The notes: generated by a model not told the origin, from the letters alone. Shown: positions 33,697 to 43,645, counted from the first letter of the stretch. The stretch: 64,000 nt of DNA from Phytohabitans sp037414955 (GCA_037414955.1 JBBEWH010000014.1:1-64000); one strand, 5' to 3'. Numbers and translations: made by a program.

Positions 33697-36666
33697 ATGG
33701 CGACGCAGTTCCAGGTGCTCGGAGATGTCAAGGTGCGTGTCGATGGACGGGCTGTGGATGTCGGCCATTCGCGACAGCGTTGCGTGCTGGTGGCGCTCCT
33801 GGTCGACGCAAACCGTCAAGTTCCAGTTGATCAACTCGTTGATCGGGTCTGGGCGCACGCTCCACCGCAACGCGCTCGGGGCGCGCTGTACAACTACCTG
33901 TCTCGGCTACGCCAGGTCTTCGCGGGTAGCGATGATGTCCGCATCGTCCGCCAACTGGGTGGCTACGTACTCCATGTCGACGCGCTTGCGGTGGACCTGC
34001 ATGAGTTCCACCACCTCGTCGGTCAGGCTCAGGCGGCAGACAACGACGGCGAAGCCCTGGCGCTGCTCGAGCAGGCGTTGGGACTGTGGCGAGGGGAGGC
34101 GTTTGCCACCTTGGACACGCCCTGGTTGAACACGGTCCGCAGCTTCCTGGACCGTCAGCGGCTGGCGGTCGAACTGGATCGCAACGATCTCGCTCTTCGC
34201 CGCGGCGACCACAGCCGACTGCTGGCTGAGCTAACCGCCGGCACCGCCAGCCATCCTTTGGACGAACGCTTAGCCGGTCAGCTCATCCTGGCCCTGTACC
34301 GAGGCGGCCGCCAAGCGGAGGCTCTTGCTCACTACGAGCGGATGCGGCGCCGGCTGGCCGACGAACTCGGCGCGGACCCCAGCCCTCCGCTTCAAGACCT
34401 ACACCGACAGATCCTCACCGCCGACCCGACACTGGCCGGTCCTTCCCCCGCCATCGCCCATTCCAGTTCGGAACGGCTGGAACGAGCACCTGTGCCGCGT
34501 CAGCTGCCGGCGCCGCCTCGGTCGTTCGTCGGCCGAACCCGCGAACTCATCCAACTCAACGACGTCCTTGAGACCGCCGACGACCAGCCTACGACCGTGA
34601 TCGTCTCCGCTGTGTCAGGAACGGCGGGAGTGGGGAAGACCGCTTTGGCACTATATTGGGCGCACCTGATCGCTGATCGTTTCCCGCACGGGCAGTTGTA
34701 TGTCAACCTGCGTGGCTACGATCAGGATCAGCCGATGACTGCCGCCGACGCGCTGGCCGGATTTCTACGTGCGCTGGGGGTGGCGGGCCAGGACATCCCG
34801 TTCGACCTCGACGAGCGCGCGGCTCGGTATCGAACCGAGATCGCCGGACGGCGGATGCTGGTGGTGTTGGACAACGCGTCGTCCGTCGAGCAGGTCCGTC
34901 CGCTGCTGCCTGGAGCACCGTCGTGCTTAGTGCTGACCACCAGTCGCGACTCCTTGGCCGGCTTGGTGGCTTTGGACGGCGCGAGCCGGCTCAACCTCGA
35001 CCTGTTACCGCAGACGGACGCGTTTACGTTGCTGCACCGTCTGATCGGCCAGCGAGTCGAGGTAGAGCCGAGGGCTGCCGCGGTGCTGGCCGAGCAGTGT
35101 GTCCGGCTGCCTCTGGCGTTGCGGGTCGCGGCGGAGCTGGCTGCCAGCCGCCCAGAGTGTCCTCTCGCCGACCTCGTGGCAGAACTCGCCGATGAGCAAC
35201 GCCGCTTGGACCAACTCGATGGGGGCGACGATCCACACAGCGCCGTCGCGGCCGTCTTCTCATGGTCCTACCGGCAACTGACCACCGACATCGGGCGCCT
35301 GTTTCGGCTTCTCGGGCTGCACGCCGGACCAGATGTCGATGCCTATGCCGCTGCTGCGTTGATCGACACGACCGTCGACCATGCTCGCCAACTCATGGAC
35401 CGCCTCGCTCGAGCGCATCTGGTCGAGCGTAAGGGTCGAGACCGTTACGACATGCACGACCTGTTGCGCGCCTATGCTCACCGCGAGGCACACTCCCAAG
35501 ACCATCCACAGTACCGGAAGGAGGCGCTGACCCGTCTATTCGATTACTACCTGACTGCCGCCGCCACCGCGACGAAGGCGCTCTACCCGTCCGAACTACA
35601 CCGCCAACCAGATCTCGAACCGGCGCATACACCGGTCCCATCAGTGCATGACCCCATCACGGCCCAGTCCTGGCTGAACATTGAGAGGAACAATCTGGTC
35701 GCCTGCTGCGTCCACGCCGCCCGCCATGGCCTTTCAGCCCACGCCACGCGCTTGGCGAAAACGCTGTTCCGCTTCCTCGACACCGGTGGCTACTGCACCG
35801 ACGCACTGACCATCTACACCAGCGCAGTACGCGCAGCCCGCGACACCGACGATCAATCCGCCGAAGCGTATGCGCTGTTCGATCTCGGTATCGTCCACAT
35901 GGTCCACGGGCACTACGACGACGCCGTCGCCCACCATGCGTTGGCCATTGCTCTGCACCGAGAGACCGGTGACCAGGCAGGCGAGGCTTACGCGCTGTGG
36001 GGCGCCGGCATCGTCTACCGACGGCAAGGGCACCATCAAACATCGGCCCAAAACCACCGCCAGGCGCTCACGTTGTTCCGCGAGATAGAGGACCGATACG
36101 GCGAAGCCGACGCGCTCCAAGGCCTGGGCCTGGTCGAGGCCCGACTAGGCGAATACGGAGCGGCCGCCGACCATCACCGGCAAGCCCTCACCCTCTTTCG
36201 CGACACCGGCGACCGGTATGGTGAGGCACACGCATTGCACGGCCTCGGCAGCGTCGAGACTCGCCTGGGCCAGTACGGTCCTGCTGCCGCACACCACCGG
36301 CAAGCCCTCGCTCTCTTCCTCGAAACCCGTGACCTGCGCGGCCAAGCTCACGTGCACGACACCTTTGGCCTCCTCGAAGCAAAGCTTGGCAACCATCAGG
36401 CGGCCGCCGTCCATCACCAGGAAGCCCACACCCTGCACCACGAGACCGGCGACCGGCACGGCGAAGCCAGCGCTCTCAACGGTCTCGGCGAGGCTGCCCT
36501 CGCCATTGGCGAGTCCGACGAAGCCCGCGCGCGCCACGCTGCCGCACTGTCCATCGCTACCGAAATTGGTGCTCAAGAAGAACAAGCCCGAGCCCACAAA
36601 GGGCTGGCCCTGGCGCATCGTCGCGCAGATCCACCACCACGTGCAAGGTCGCCCGTTCAGACATAG
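33697..36666 (+). CDS. AfsR-type SARP regulator: winged helix, BTAD, NB-ARC, TPR
   Basis: 989 residues from ATG 33697 (GTG 33688 also possible). Residues about 1-95 are an OmpR-like winged helix (QFQVLGDVKVRVDGRAVDVG, QVPVDQLVDRVWAHAPPQRA). Residues 96-245 are the bacterial transcriptional activation domain (LDERLAGQLILALYRGGRQA, EALAHYERMRRRLADELGAD). The NB-ARC ATPase has a P-loop AGVGKTAL near 310 and continues through RMLVVLDNASSVEQVRPLLP, LVLTTSRDSLAGL and LPLALRVAAELAA. From about 680, six or more TPRs repeat units like GDRYGEAHALHGLGSVETRL. Members switch on pathway genes in response to nucleotide state and partner binding. No biosynthetic cluster is next to it here. Confidence 0.9.
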   Translation: MATQFQVLGDVKVRVDGRAVDVGHSRQRCVLVALLVDANRQVPVDQLVDRVWAHAPPQRARGALYNYLSRLRQVFAGSDDVRIVRQLGGYVLHVDALAVDLHEFHHLVGQAQAADNDGEALALLEQALGLWRGEAFATLDTPWLNTVRSFLDRQRLAVELDRNDLALRRGDHSRLLAELTAGTASHPLDERLAGQLILALYRGGRQAEALAHYERMRRRLADELGADPSPPLQDLHRQILTADPTLAGPSPAIAHSSSERLERAPVPRQLPAPPRSFVGRTRELIQLNDVLETADDQPTTVIVSAVSGTAGVGKTALALYWAHLIADRFPHGQLYVNLRGYDQDQPMTAADALAGFLRALGVAGQDIPFDLDERAARYRTEIAGRRMLVVLDNASSVEQVRPLLPGAPSCLVLTTSRDSLAGLVALDGASRLNLDLLPQTDAFTLLHRLIGQRVEVEPRAAAVLAEQCVRLPLALRVAAELAASRPECPLADLVAELADEQRRLDQLDGGDDPHSAVAAVFSWSYRQLTTDIGRLFRLLGLHAGPDVDAYAAAALIDTTVDHARQLMDRLARAHLVERKGRDRYDMHDLLRAYAHREAHSQDHPQYRKEALTRLFDYYLTAAATATKALYPSELHRQPDLEPAHTPVPSVHDPITAQSWLNIERNNLVACCVHAARHGLSAHATRLAKTLFRFLDTGGYCTDALTIYTSAVRAARDTDDQSAEAYALFDLGIVHMVHGHYDDAVAHHALAIALHRETGDQAGEAYALWGAGIVYRRQGHHQTSAQNHRQALTLFREIEDRYGEADALQGLGLVEARLGEYGAAADHHRQALTLFRDTGDRYGEAHALHGLGSVETRLGQYGPAAAHHRQALALFLETRDLRGQAHVHDTFGLLEAKLGNHQAAAVHHQEAHTLHHETGDRHGEASALNGLGEAALAIGESDEARARHAAALSIATEIGAQEEQARAHKGLALAHRRADPPPRARSPVQT

Positions 36667-36883
36667 CGATTCAGGCGGGACTGTCAGGCAAGCAGTGGCA
36701 AGCACGGAAAGGGGCGCTAACGCGAATGAAATCGAGCCATATGAGGAATGGTAAAGGCGGCCGCTCCGGCACTCTCGGCGGCCACGATGGAAAAGCGCAG
36801 CCACCATCCGTATCGCGCGCCGACACTCTACCGACGTTGAACGGTCAGGACCGGGCAGGAGTTTCGAGCGGCCAAGGATCCCG
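36667..36883. other. non-coding gap
   Basis: About 220 bases between the SARP gene and the formyltransferase pseudogene. Nothing coding and no hairpin of note. Confidence 0.3.
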
Positions 36884-37494
36884 CTACACCCTTCTGGCTG
36901 CGATCCCGGGCCGATGACGCCGGGGACGGACCGCAGGGGAAATCAGACCCGTACGAGCGTGTGCCCAGGAGCATTGGGGAACTATGGGGATCTTGCAGAC
37001 CCCGCCGCCGCGCCGCGGTAGCTCGACCCGCAGCCCTTCACCGGGCTGGAGCCTGGTGCGCACCAGTCGCAGCCACCGGCCGCCGATCCGCGCGACCGGT
37101 GCGTCTTTACTGCCCATGAACCGGAAGACCCGGACCTGATTGTGGATCTCCCGCGCTGAGCGGGACCAGTCCGCCCGGGAGAACTCCGGCTCCATCAACC
37201 CGGCACGGGGGCGTGCGCGTCGGGCTGTGGCCGACCTGGCACACCGGTGGACACCTTCTGCAGCGCCGCGGTGACTAGGTCCCGGATGAGCGGGGCGAGC
37301 CGGGCGCGTAACCGTTTGGGGGTGACGTCGTCCTCCAGCGGGACGCCGCCACGCTGGGCGAGGATCGACCCCGGTGTCGACGCCCTCATCAACGCAGTGA
37401 ACCGTCACGCCGATCTCAGGGTCGCCGTTGCGAAGCGCCCACAACACCGGCGCCGGTCCACGATAACGGGGCAACAGCGATGAATTGATGTTGA
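36884..37494 (-). pseudogene. formyltransferase, truncated and frameshifted
   Basis: Leftward from the istB junction the sequence begins in mid-protein with VNINSSLLPRYRGPAPVLWA, LRNGDPEIGVTVHCVDEGVD, the motif of folate-dependent formyltransferases (N-x-SLLPxxRGxxP and G.TVH.VDEG.D.G). It then shifts frame to ILAQRGGVPLEDDVTPKRLR and LIRDLVTAALQKVSTGVPG, and shifts again to EPEFSRADWSRSAREIHNQV and RLVRTRLQPGEGLRVE, the C-terminal substrate-binding lobe. The N-terminal nucleotide-binding half is missing, cut exactly at the IS21 scrap. The relatives act on methionyl-tRNA or on amino sugars and peptides; the original substrate is unknown. Confidence 0.75.
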
Positions 37495-37690
37495 CCGCTG
37501 TTCCAGATTTTCACCGAGCGAGAGGAACACAAGGCCGTCGCCGTGGCGTCGAACGCACCGTTTTCCGAGTGGGGCAGGACGTTCACCGACGAACGGCTCT
37601 GCTCGGCCATCGTGGACCGGCTCACCCTCAACGGCTACCTCGTCGGAACCGGCGAACAGTCCTACCGGCTGCAGCCACACTTGAACGGCG
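37495..37690 (+). pseudogene. IS21 istB C-terminal scrap
   Basis: The frame reads LFQIFTEREEHKAVAVASNA, PFSEWGRTFTDERLCSAIVD, RLTLNGYLVGTGEQSYRLQP, the last 60 residues of the IS21 helper ATPase IstB (usual pattern FQ.(F/L)TEREE...ASN.PFSEW...F.D.RL..A.VDRLTFN). The ATP-binding part is gone. It abuts the formyltransferase pseudogene on one side and a truncated gene on the other, so an IS21 element inserted here and was then mostly deleted. Confidence 0.8.
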
Positions 37691-37696
37691 GAACAA

Positions 37697-37882
37697 CTAA
37701 CGTCGGCGCACCTGCTCCGCGTCCAACCTCACGTACCTCGCGTAGGACGGAACGTAGGCCACGTCGTCGTCCGTGGTCAGCCATTTGTCGGCCGCCCACA
37801 GGTCAACGACGTGGAGTGCGGACAACTTTCGCTCGTCTACTTCCACGGCGAACGTCGCGCGATCACCGAATCGTCGTGCCAT
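37697..37882 (-). CDS. N-terminal part of a hypothetical protein, probably truncated
   Basis: 61 residues from ATG 37882: MARRFGDRATFAVEVDERKL, HVVDLWAADKWLTTDDDVAY, VPSYARYVRLDAEQVRRR. The sequence is well formed and typical of the start of a cytoplasmic protein of 120-150 residues, but it stops right at the istB scrap. The IS probably removed the rest. Function unknown. Confidence 0.5.
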   Translation of the reverse strand: MARRFGDRATFAVEVDERKLSALHVVDLWAADKWLTTDDDVAYVPSYARYVRLDAEQVRRR

Positions 37883-38085
37883 AAGCCAGCGAGGCTAGCA
37901 GTCACGCGGACACCACAGCTGGCGCACTGGTCTCGGCCACGCGCATCCGACGCGCATCCGTCACCTCGGGGACCCCGTACGGTCGGGGACGGTGCCCTGA
38001 GACATCGATGCGCGCCTCGTGGAAGTGCGCGCTCGATCTGGATGTGCAAACATGGCTTGCGTCCCTGGCTGATTATTGAGCGGTG

Positions 38086-39075
38086 ATGAAGCCTGCCTCG
38101 CTGTCTGTGGAACCCGGCACGTTTTCACTGCCCACCCCGCCGCTTTTCACCGCTCTGGCCCCCGCCCGTAGCGTCCTGATCGCCGGTGCCGGTGGCGGGT
38201 TCGATGTGTACGCCGGTCTGCCTCTGGCCCTCGCGTTGTGGCACAGCGGTGTACAGGTTCATCTGGCCAACCTGTCCTTCTCCCAGCTCGAACTGGTCGA
38301 CGGCGACACATGGACGGCGGAGAACATCGCGGCTGTAACGCCGGATACCACGAGCTCCGACTGGTACTTCCCCGAACGGACCCTCGCCCGGTGGCTGGCG
38401 GCTCAGGAACTGCCATCGGCGGTGTACGCCTTCCCCCCGCTCGGTGTCCAACCATTGCGGGTCGCCTACCGGCACCTGATCCAACGTCTGGGCATCGACG
38501 CGGTGGTGCTGGTCGACGGCGGCACCGACATCCTGCTACGCGGCGACGAAGCCGCCCTTGGCACACCGGTGGAGGACATCACCAGCCTCGCCGCTGTAGC
38601 CGGCATCGACGTGCCGGTGAAGCTGGTGAGCTGTCTCGGCTTCGGTATCGACGCCTACCACGGCGTCAATCACGTCCAGGTGCTGGAGAACATCGCCGCG
38701 CTCGATCGCGACGGCGGCTACCTCGGCGCGCTGTCCATACCCGGCGGCAGCCGGGAAGCGGCGCTGTACCGCGACGCCGTCGCCGACGCCCAGGCCGCCA
38801 CCCCGGAGCGGCCCAGTATCGTCAACGGTCAGATCGCCGCCGCCACCGGTGGCGCATTCGGAGACGTCCAGTTCACCCGACGCACCAGCGACAGCGCCCT
38901 GTTCGTCAACCCGCTGATGGCGATCTATTTCACCGTCGACCTCGACAAGCTCGCCGCACGATGCCTCTACCTCGACCGCATTGAAAACACCGTGGGCAGG
39001 CGCCAGGTGATCGGGCGCATCGAAGCCTTCCGCAACGAGATCTCCACCCGCATTCCCCGCGCGTTTCCCCACTGA
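38086..39075 (+). CDS. DUF1152 family protein
   Basis: 329 residues from ATG 38086 (GTG 38083 also possible). The N-terminal Rossmann-like start is SVLIAGAGGGFDVYAGLPLA, LALWHSGVQVHLANLSFSQL. Typical DUF1152 segments follow: IDAVVLVDGGTDILLRGDEA, LGTPVEDITSLAAVAG, KLVSCLGFGIDAYHGVNHVQ and YLGALSIPGGSREAALYRDA. The GAGGGxD and DGGTD(I/S)L motifs are the hallmark of this family, which is widespread but without established activity. It stands alone and reads towards the leftward hydrolase gene. Confidence 0.8.
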   Translation: MKPASLSVEPGTFSLPTPPLFTALAPARSVLIAGAGGGFDVYAGLPLALALWHSGVQVHLANLSFSQLELVDGDTWTAENIAAVTPDTTSSDWYFPERTLARWLAAQELPSAVYAFPPLGVQPLRVAYRHLIQRLGIDAVVLVDGGTDILLRGDEAALGTPVEDITSLAAVAGIDVPVKLVSCLGFGIDAYHGVNHVQVLENIAALDRDGGYLGALSIPGGSREAALYRDAVADAQAATPERPSIVNGQIAAATGGAFGDVQFTRRTSDSALFVNPLMAIYFTVDLDKLAARCLYLDRIENTVGRRQVIGRIEAFRNEISTRIPRAFPH

Positions 39076-39107
39076 ACACCGGGACGGCGGCAGGAACGCG
39101 TGCTGGC

Positions 39108-39836
39108 TCAGTCAGTTGGGAAGCCCCACCTAGCGCTCATGGCGACGATGCGGGCGGTCACCGCCTCTGGATCGACGAGTTGGTGCAGATGTCCGCCGGG
39201 CAGCTCGTTGACGTCCCAGCCACGTTCCCGCGCCTGCTGCGCCATGCGGTCGTACGGCGGCCCGAACAGCAGGTACCCGCATGGCCGATGGTCCCAGCCG
39301 GCGGGCACGGGAATCTGTTGCTCGTAGTAGCTCAACGGGAGCCGGGGCTGCTCGGCCGAGACCGTCGACCTGGTCTGCGGATCAGGAAACAGCGGCGCGA
39401 CGTCATCCTCGTCCCACCACGTCGTCCACTGCGGCAGCCGGCCATCTGTCACCATCGTGCGCAGGTAGGTCAGCCGCTCGGGCGACGCAGCCGGCGTCGG
39501 CCCGGCACGCGAGGGCAGGCTGGCATCGACGAACAAACACCCGGCAACCGGACGCCGAGCCGCTCGTACGACAACCGGAACCGTCAGGCCGGCGTTGCTG
39601 TGCGCAACCAGCACGACCGGCTGGCCCTGCGGTAAGTAGCTGACGGCGTCGTTGACAGCGGCGGCGACGCGCGGCCAGAACGGCGGGTCGTCCGCGTCGG
39701 TCACGTGAACCAACGACGGCACAACCGCCGCTGCACCCGAGGCCGTCAGCCTGGCCGCCACAGGACCCCATGTCAGCGGCCCCAGCAACAGGCTGTGCAC
39801 CAATACGAACGCGGGCTCCACCCGCCCATCATTCAC
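39108..39836 (-). CDS. alpha/beta hydrolase
   Basis: 242 residues from GTG 39836, with AGGGG upstream; the longer frame adds a poor 57-residue leader. The fold begins FVLVHSLLLGPLTWGPVAAR (oxyanion loop HSLLLGP), then VVLVAHSNAGLTVPVVVRAA with nucleophile serine in AHSNAG, then GCLFVDASLPSRAG. A likely acid lies in the YLLFGPPYDRMAQQARERGW region and the histidine is in NELPGGHLHQLVDPEAV. The family includes esterases and lactonases; the substrate is unknown. It is convergent with the DUF1152 gene. Confidence 0.8.
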   Translation of the reverse strand: MNDGRVEPAFVLVHSLLLGPLTWGPVAARLTASGAAAVVPSLVHVTDADDPPFWPRVAAAVNDAVSYLPQGQPVVLVAHSNAGLTVPVVVRAARRPVAGCLFVDASLPSRAGPTPAASPERLTYLRTMVTDGRLPQWTTWWDEDDVAPLFPDPQTRSTVSAEQPRLPLSYYEQQIPVPAGWDHRPCGYLLFGPPYDRMAQQARERGWDVNELPGGHLHQLVDPEAVTARIVAMSARWGFPTD

Positions 39837-40376
39837 GACGACCCCTGCCGGACGCCCCCAAGCCGGCACGCCCGCAGCAACAGGGCCGCTCCCGCGGCGT
39901 TCCCGTCCGACAACACAAACCCCGCCACCATCCGAACGAATCGTCGGCTGGCCTGCGGCGACGCGCCCAGCGTCCCAGACAAGAGCTGCGATGAATATCC
40001 CTTGCATCGGCCTACAACGGTCTGGCTAGCGGCGGGACCCGGCGGACTTCGCCGACTGCAACATCAACGCGCCCACCGGCGTGACCGGGCCCCCGCAGTG
40101 CCAGCGCCTGCATGATCACCGAGACCGAGAAGACGCCCAAGGCGGGCTACACTCGCGCGTCTACTACGACTGACGCGTCCTCGACTGGGATCCGTACCGG
40201 GTTCTCGTCGGGCCGTAACCACATCCACGACGGACGCCTCCGTCGGCGTCAGCAACCGGCTACAGCGGTCATCCGGCGTCGTGTCGTACGCTCTTGCACG
40301 GCCCGGATGACCGCTCCAGACGCCTTGCCGCGGACGCAATGCGGCGACGCACGTACGTCATGAACCGGCGGGACTC
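39837..40376. other. non-coding stretch, nothing recognised
   Basis: About 540 bases between divergent genes. It must contain both promoters, but I cannot identify consensus boxes, and no frame is convincing. Confidence 0.35.
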
Positions 40377-41015
40377 ATGAGATCGACGGCAAACGTACTG
40401 GTAGTCGAGCACTCTTTCGCCATCGTCGACCGCGACCAAGCCGCGAGCGAGATGCCAGATTGGACAACCGGCCTGGTGGGAACCATGACGGTTGGCGCCA
40501 AGGTGTACGCCGGCATCTACTCGGGCCAGGTGCGCGTCACTATTGAGGTTCTTCCACAGCGCCCCGATCAGATCGACGTCGACCCTTGGGACGACATCGT
40601 GGAGGTCACAGTCTCCGCCGATCCTGGTGAGCTGGCCGTGCACAGCCTGGAGTACGGGCCGGGGGAGGCCCCACCGGCGCTGCCGGTACTCACGCCGGAT
40701 GGGCCGGGGACGTACCGGATACGGGCACACGTGCGCGGGCGTGACCGCAGGTACGACGACATGCTAGACGAGGGCGACGAGCCAACCGAGGACTACTTGT
40801 TCAGCATCTGGTCGGCGCCCCCAGCAGCACCCTTGATCATTAGAGCGACCGACCGATGCGGCCACGGCATCCGGATCGCCAACCTCCAGACCCAACGACG
40901 CGCAGACGCACCTAGTCCACCGCCCTACACCCCTCCCAGCCACGACTACGACGAACTCACGCAGGCCCGGCTGGAGGCGGCCCGCCGGCGATCAGAACCA
41001 CCGACGACCAGTTAG
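40377..41015 (+). CDS. hypothetical protein, 212 residues
   Basis: ATG 40377 to 41015. A beta-rich acidic domain (LVVEHSFAIVDRDQAASEMP, TVGAKVYAGIYSGQVRVTIE, DPWDDIVEVTVSADPGELAV, PDGPGTYRIRAHVRGRDRRY, EDYLFSIWSAPPAAPLIIRA) is followed by a proline-rich, charged tail (ADAPSPPPYTPPSHDYDELT). No signal peptide or membrane helix. The layout resembles a family of uncharacterised actinobacterial proteins with a double beta-hairpin core. Isolated gene. Confidence 0.65.
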   Translation: MRSTANVLVVEHSFAIVDRDQAASEMPDWTTGLVGTMTVGAKVYAGIYSGQVRVTIEVLPQRPDQIDVDPWDDIVEVTVSADPGELAVHSLEYGPGEAPPALPVLTPDGPGTYRIRAHVRGRDRRYDDMLDEGDEPTEDYLFSIWSAPPAAPLIIRATDRCGHGIRIANLQTQRRADAPSPPPYTPPSHDYDELTQARLEAARRRSEPPTTS

Positions 41016-41285
41016 AGTCGTCGGCGCCGTTCCGCATTCCTTCGCAGGTCAGGTATTGCCCTGCCACTGTCCGGGGACCACTCCCTGCGGCATGGTCATA
41101 CGCCGACGGAGCTCGGCGGCAATTTGGACCTTGTGCGAAGCTCGTTCACGCCGCAAGCCGGCCATCTGTGCCGCCGGCAGCGACAGCCGATAGCCGACAG
41201 CGGCCGATGATCAACCGGTAAGCCGCCGTCAAAGTCCGGCTCCAGAGTGGGTACACGGCGCCATCGGCAGGCAGGATCATCACCC

Positions 41286-42605
41286 TCACGCCACATTGGC
41301 CGGCCGGTGGCTCTCGCTCGCCTCGCGCAGCTCTTGCGCCTCTGGGATGCCTGTGCTCGCGACTCCCGAGACGACCTGGTCAACGCGCCACCAGTTCGAC
41401 GGGACCACCCGGCCGGAGCTGATCGCCTCCAACGCGTGAAACGCCGCTTCGTCCGGCTGTCCGGCCGCAAGGAGCGCGAGCCCAAGGTCGAGGTGCGCGA
41501 GGGCGACCCGCCGTGGCCGGCTCGCACCGTCGTTGGCGGCCCGCAGCGCGTCGATCGCGGTCCGCGCATAGTCCTCGGCCGCCGGGTCGCCAGCCCACGC
41601 CAGGGTCGTCGCTGTATACGAAATGGCCTTGTTGGGGTCGTACCGGTAGTGGTGCTCCGGCCGCTCGGGTACGGGCAACGACGACACCAGATCGTTCAAC
41701 CGGTCGAGGGCCTCGCGGGTCTCCGCCTGCCGGCGCATGCGGGCCCACGCGCGGGCCTCTTGGGCGGTGGCCTGAACGAACGCGGAGCTGCCCCGGGGTG
41801 CGATGGCCTGAGCGCGCTGGGAAAGCTCGACCGCCGCCACGTAGTCGCCGACACCGACGTTGAGCCGGTCCCAGGCCTGCGTCTCCATGATCCAGGCCCG
41901 GATCTCCCGGTGCTCGGCGTGCTCGGCCAGTTGCTGCGCCGTGCCCAACCGCGCGCCGGCGGCGGCCGGCCGGCGAAGGTCGATGCTGACGGTGGCGGCG
42001 AGCAGCGACAACCACCCGCCGACCACGAGAAGCCGGCGGTGCTGGGCGAGCGTCTTGCGTGCCTCCACCAGGCGCACCACGTAGGCCAGGTGCTGCCGCG
42101 TGCGCTGCAACAGGTCTTCGGGTCGGGCGGCCCCATAGGCCGTGGCGAGATCGTCGAACGCGGCCTCGAGCATGTCGAGGGTTTCCGCGCTGACGTCGCT
42201 GGCGGCCACCCGCCGCGTCAACTCGACCGCGTCCAGGCACTCGTCCTCGACGACCGCCTCACCATCCGTCTCCTGGCCCGACCCCACCTTCGGCGACGCC
42301 GGGTGCCGGCGGCCTTGCGGGCCTGCACCGGTATACGCCAGCCCGAGCAGCCCTCGCTCGATGTCCAGCCCAACGGCGATCCGCTCGAGAACCTCGTACG
42401 AGGTGACCTGCTGCTTGCCCTGCGCCACCGCACGTACCCGAGTCTCGGTCAGGCCGGTGGCCGCCGCGATCGCCGCGCGACTCATTCCCCGCGTCTTGAG
42501 GAACCGGAAGACCGCCCCGATGTCGCGGGCAGCGAGCACCTCACGGATCGGGCGACCGTCGTACACGCCGTCCGTCCACCATGATCGCTCTGGTTGCCGC
42601 GCCAC
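41286..42605 (-). CDS. XRE-TPR regulator (intact member of a paralogue pair)
   Basis: 439 residues from GTG 42605. The HTH covers about residues 30-80 (RDIGAVFRFLKTRGMSRAAI, AAATGLTETRVRAVAQGKQQ, VTSYEVLERIAVGLDIERGL) and is followed by a linker and a long TPR-like region (TAQQLAEHAEHREIRAWIME, ALDRLNDLVSSLPVPERPEH, VALAHLDLGLALLAAGQPDE). Such proteins are thought to sense small peptides or proteins through the TPR part. A decayed copy of the same gene lies at 48.3-48.8 kb. Confidence 0.8.
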   Translation of the reverse strand: MARQPERSWWTDGVYDGRPIREVLAARDIGAVFRFLKTRGMSRAAIAAATGLTETRVRAVAQGKQQVTSYEVLERIAVGLDIERGLLGLAYTGAGPQGRRHPASPKVGSGQETDGEAVVEDECLDAVELTRRVAASDVSAETLDMLEAAFDDLATAYGAARPEDLLQRTRQHLAYVVRLVEARKTLAQHRRLLVVGGWLSLLAATVSIDLRRPAAAGARLGTAQQLAEHAEHREIRAWIMETQAWDRLNVGVGDYVAAVELSQRAQAIAPRGSSAFVQATAQEARAWARMRRQAETREALDRLNDLVSSLPVPERPEHHYRYDPNKAISYTATTLAWAGDPAAEDYARTAIDALRAANDGASRPRRVALAHLDLGLALLAAGQPDEAAFHALEAISSGRVVPSNWWRVDQVVSGVASTGIPEAQELREASESHRPANVA

Positions 42606-42889
42606 TCACTCAACGCTAGCGGGCTTCTCGCGCATCCGCGCGGGTTCAGAACCGGCGACGCACGATCGAGATCCTCCCGTTGCGCCGCTCCGCCTCCTGC
42701 CGGCGGCGAGCGCGACGGCATGGCGCTCTGCCGCAAGATGGCGACCAACCCGGTGCACACTCCCCCGCCCTGGGATCACGACCGGCTTGACAAGATCACT
42801 AATACTGACGACGGCCCAGTGCACGTGCGTTTGTCCGGTACCAAGCTCGACGAGGTCCGCGGGGGAACAGCCGCAGGGCCCGCGGCCGG

Positions 42890-43645
42890 TCAGTCAGGTG
42901 GGGCATCGCCAGCTGGCGGAGCGGACAGTTCGACCCCCGTACCAGTCTGCGGTCGCACGCGCGTCAGGAACACGTCGAGCGGCTCGGCCGACGTCCACCA
43001 GGCGCTGTAGTAGTCGCGGAACGAACTCACCGATGAGGGTGCGTCGAGCCGGTGACCGCTCATGAAGGACCCTTCGGACGTCAGGAGAATCAGGACGGCC
43101 TTCTCGTCGATGATGGCGATGTTGATGGCATCGACGTCGCCGTCGAGGGGGACGACGCGGGCATGGTAGTTGGCGACGCCGCGCATTTCCTGCTGGTGCT
43201 GCGCCAGCCACCGCAGCATCTCGCTGCGGTGGGGCTCGGTAGAGGGCACGCCGATGATCCGGTGGAACGCGGCCCCGGGATTGCGCCTCATCCACTGCAC
43301 GACGTCCCGGAAGTACTGCTTCGCCGCGGGCGACTGAAAGCTCGGCGGCGGGGTCTTGCGTACGTAGCTGGTGTAGATACGCCGCTCTGCTGTTTGCACG
43401 AGGCGGCTGAAGGAGGTGAAGAATTCGTCGCTGTGGTTGTAGTGGGTGAAGCTGGACGGTTTCTGGTTGTCCCGGATCTCCATCAGCAGCGACAGGACGA
43501 TGTAGAGCGCGGCGAAGATCAGTGGGATCTGCCACTTGACGTCCCAGGCAAGCAGGTTGGCCAGGATCGAGCCGCCGACTACCACCGGCAGGGAGATCAG
43601 GAGCGCCTTGCGCTCAACAGACTGGACGTCAACATTCCGGCGCAC
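42890..43645 (-). CDS. membrane-anchored PLD-like domain protein without HKD motifs
   Basis: 251 residues from GTG 43645, with GAGGAGGGA six bases upstream. Two adjacent transmembrane helices (LLISLPVVVGGSILANLLAW, WQIPLIFAALYIVLSLLMEI) precede a cytoplasmic domain: FTHYNHSDEFFTSFSRLVQT, AERRIYTSYVRKTPPPSF, FRDVVQWMRRNPGAAFHRII, VDAINIAIIDEKAVLILLTS and FRDYYSAWWTSAEPLD. The last motifs follow the shape of phospholipase-D-like domains used by bacterial effectors and regulators, but no HxKxxxxD is present, so it is probably a sensor or scaffold. Single gene. Confidence 0.6.
   Translation of the reverse strand: MRRNVDVQSVERKALLISLPVVVGGSILANLLAWDVKWQIPLIFAALYIVLSLLMEIRDNQKPSSFTHYNHSDEFFTSFSRLVQTAERRIYTSYVRKTPPPSFQSPAAKQYFRDVVQWMRRNPGAAFHRIIGVPSTEPHRSEMLRWLAQHQQEMRGVANYHARVVPLDGDVDAINIAIIDEKAVLILLTSEGSFMSGHRLDAPSSVSSFRDYYSAWWTSAEPLDVFLTRVRPQTGTGVELSAPPAGDAPPD

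Noticed and set aside
41247..42584. 445-codon plus-strand frame opposite the XRE-TPR regulator
   Set aside because: The minus strand has recognisable HTH motifs; this one has none.
42720..43010. Plus-strand frame starting MALCRKMATNP
   Set aside because: The second half is antisense to the PLD-like gene and the first half lacks any recognisable feature.
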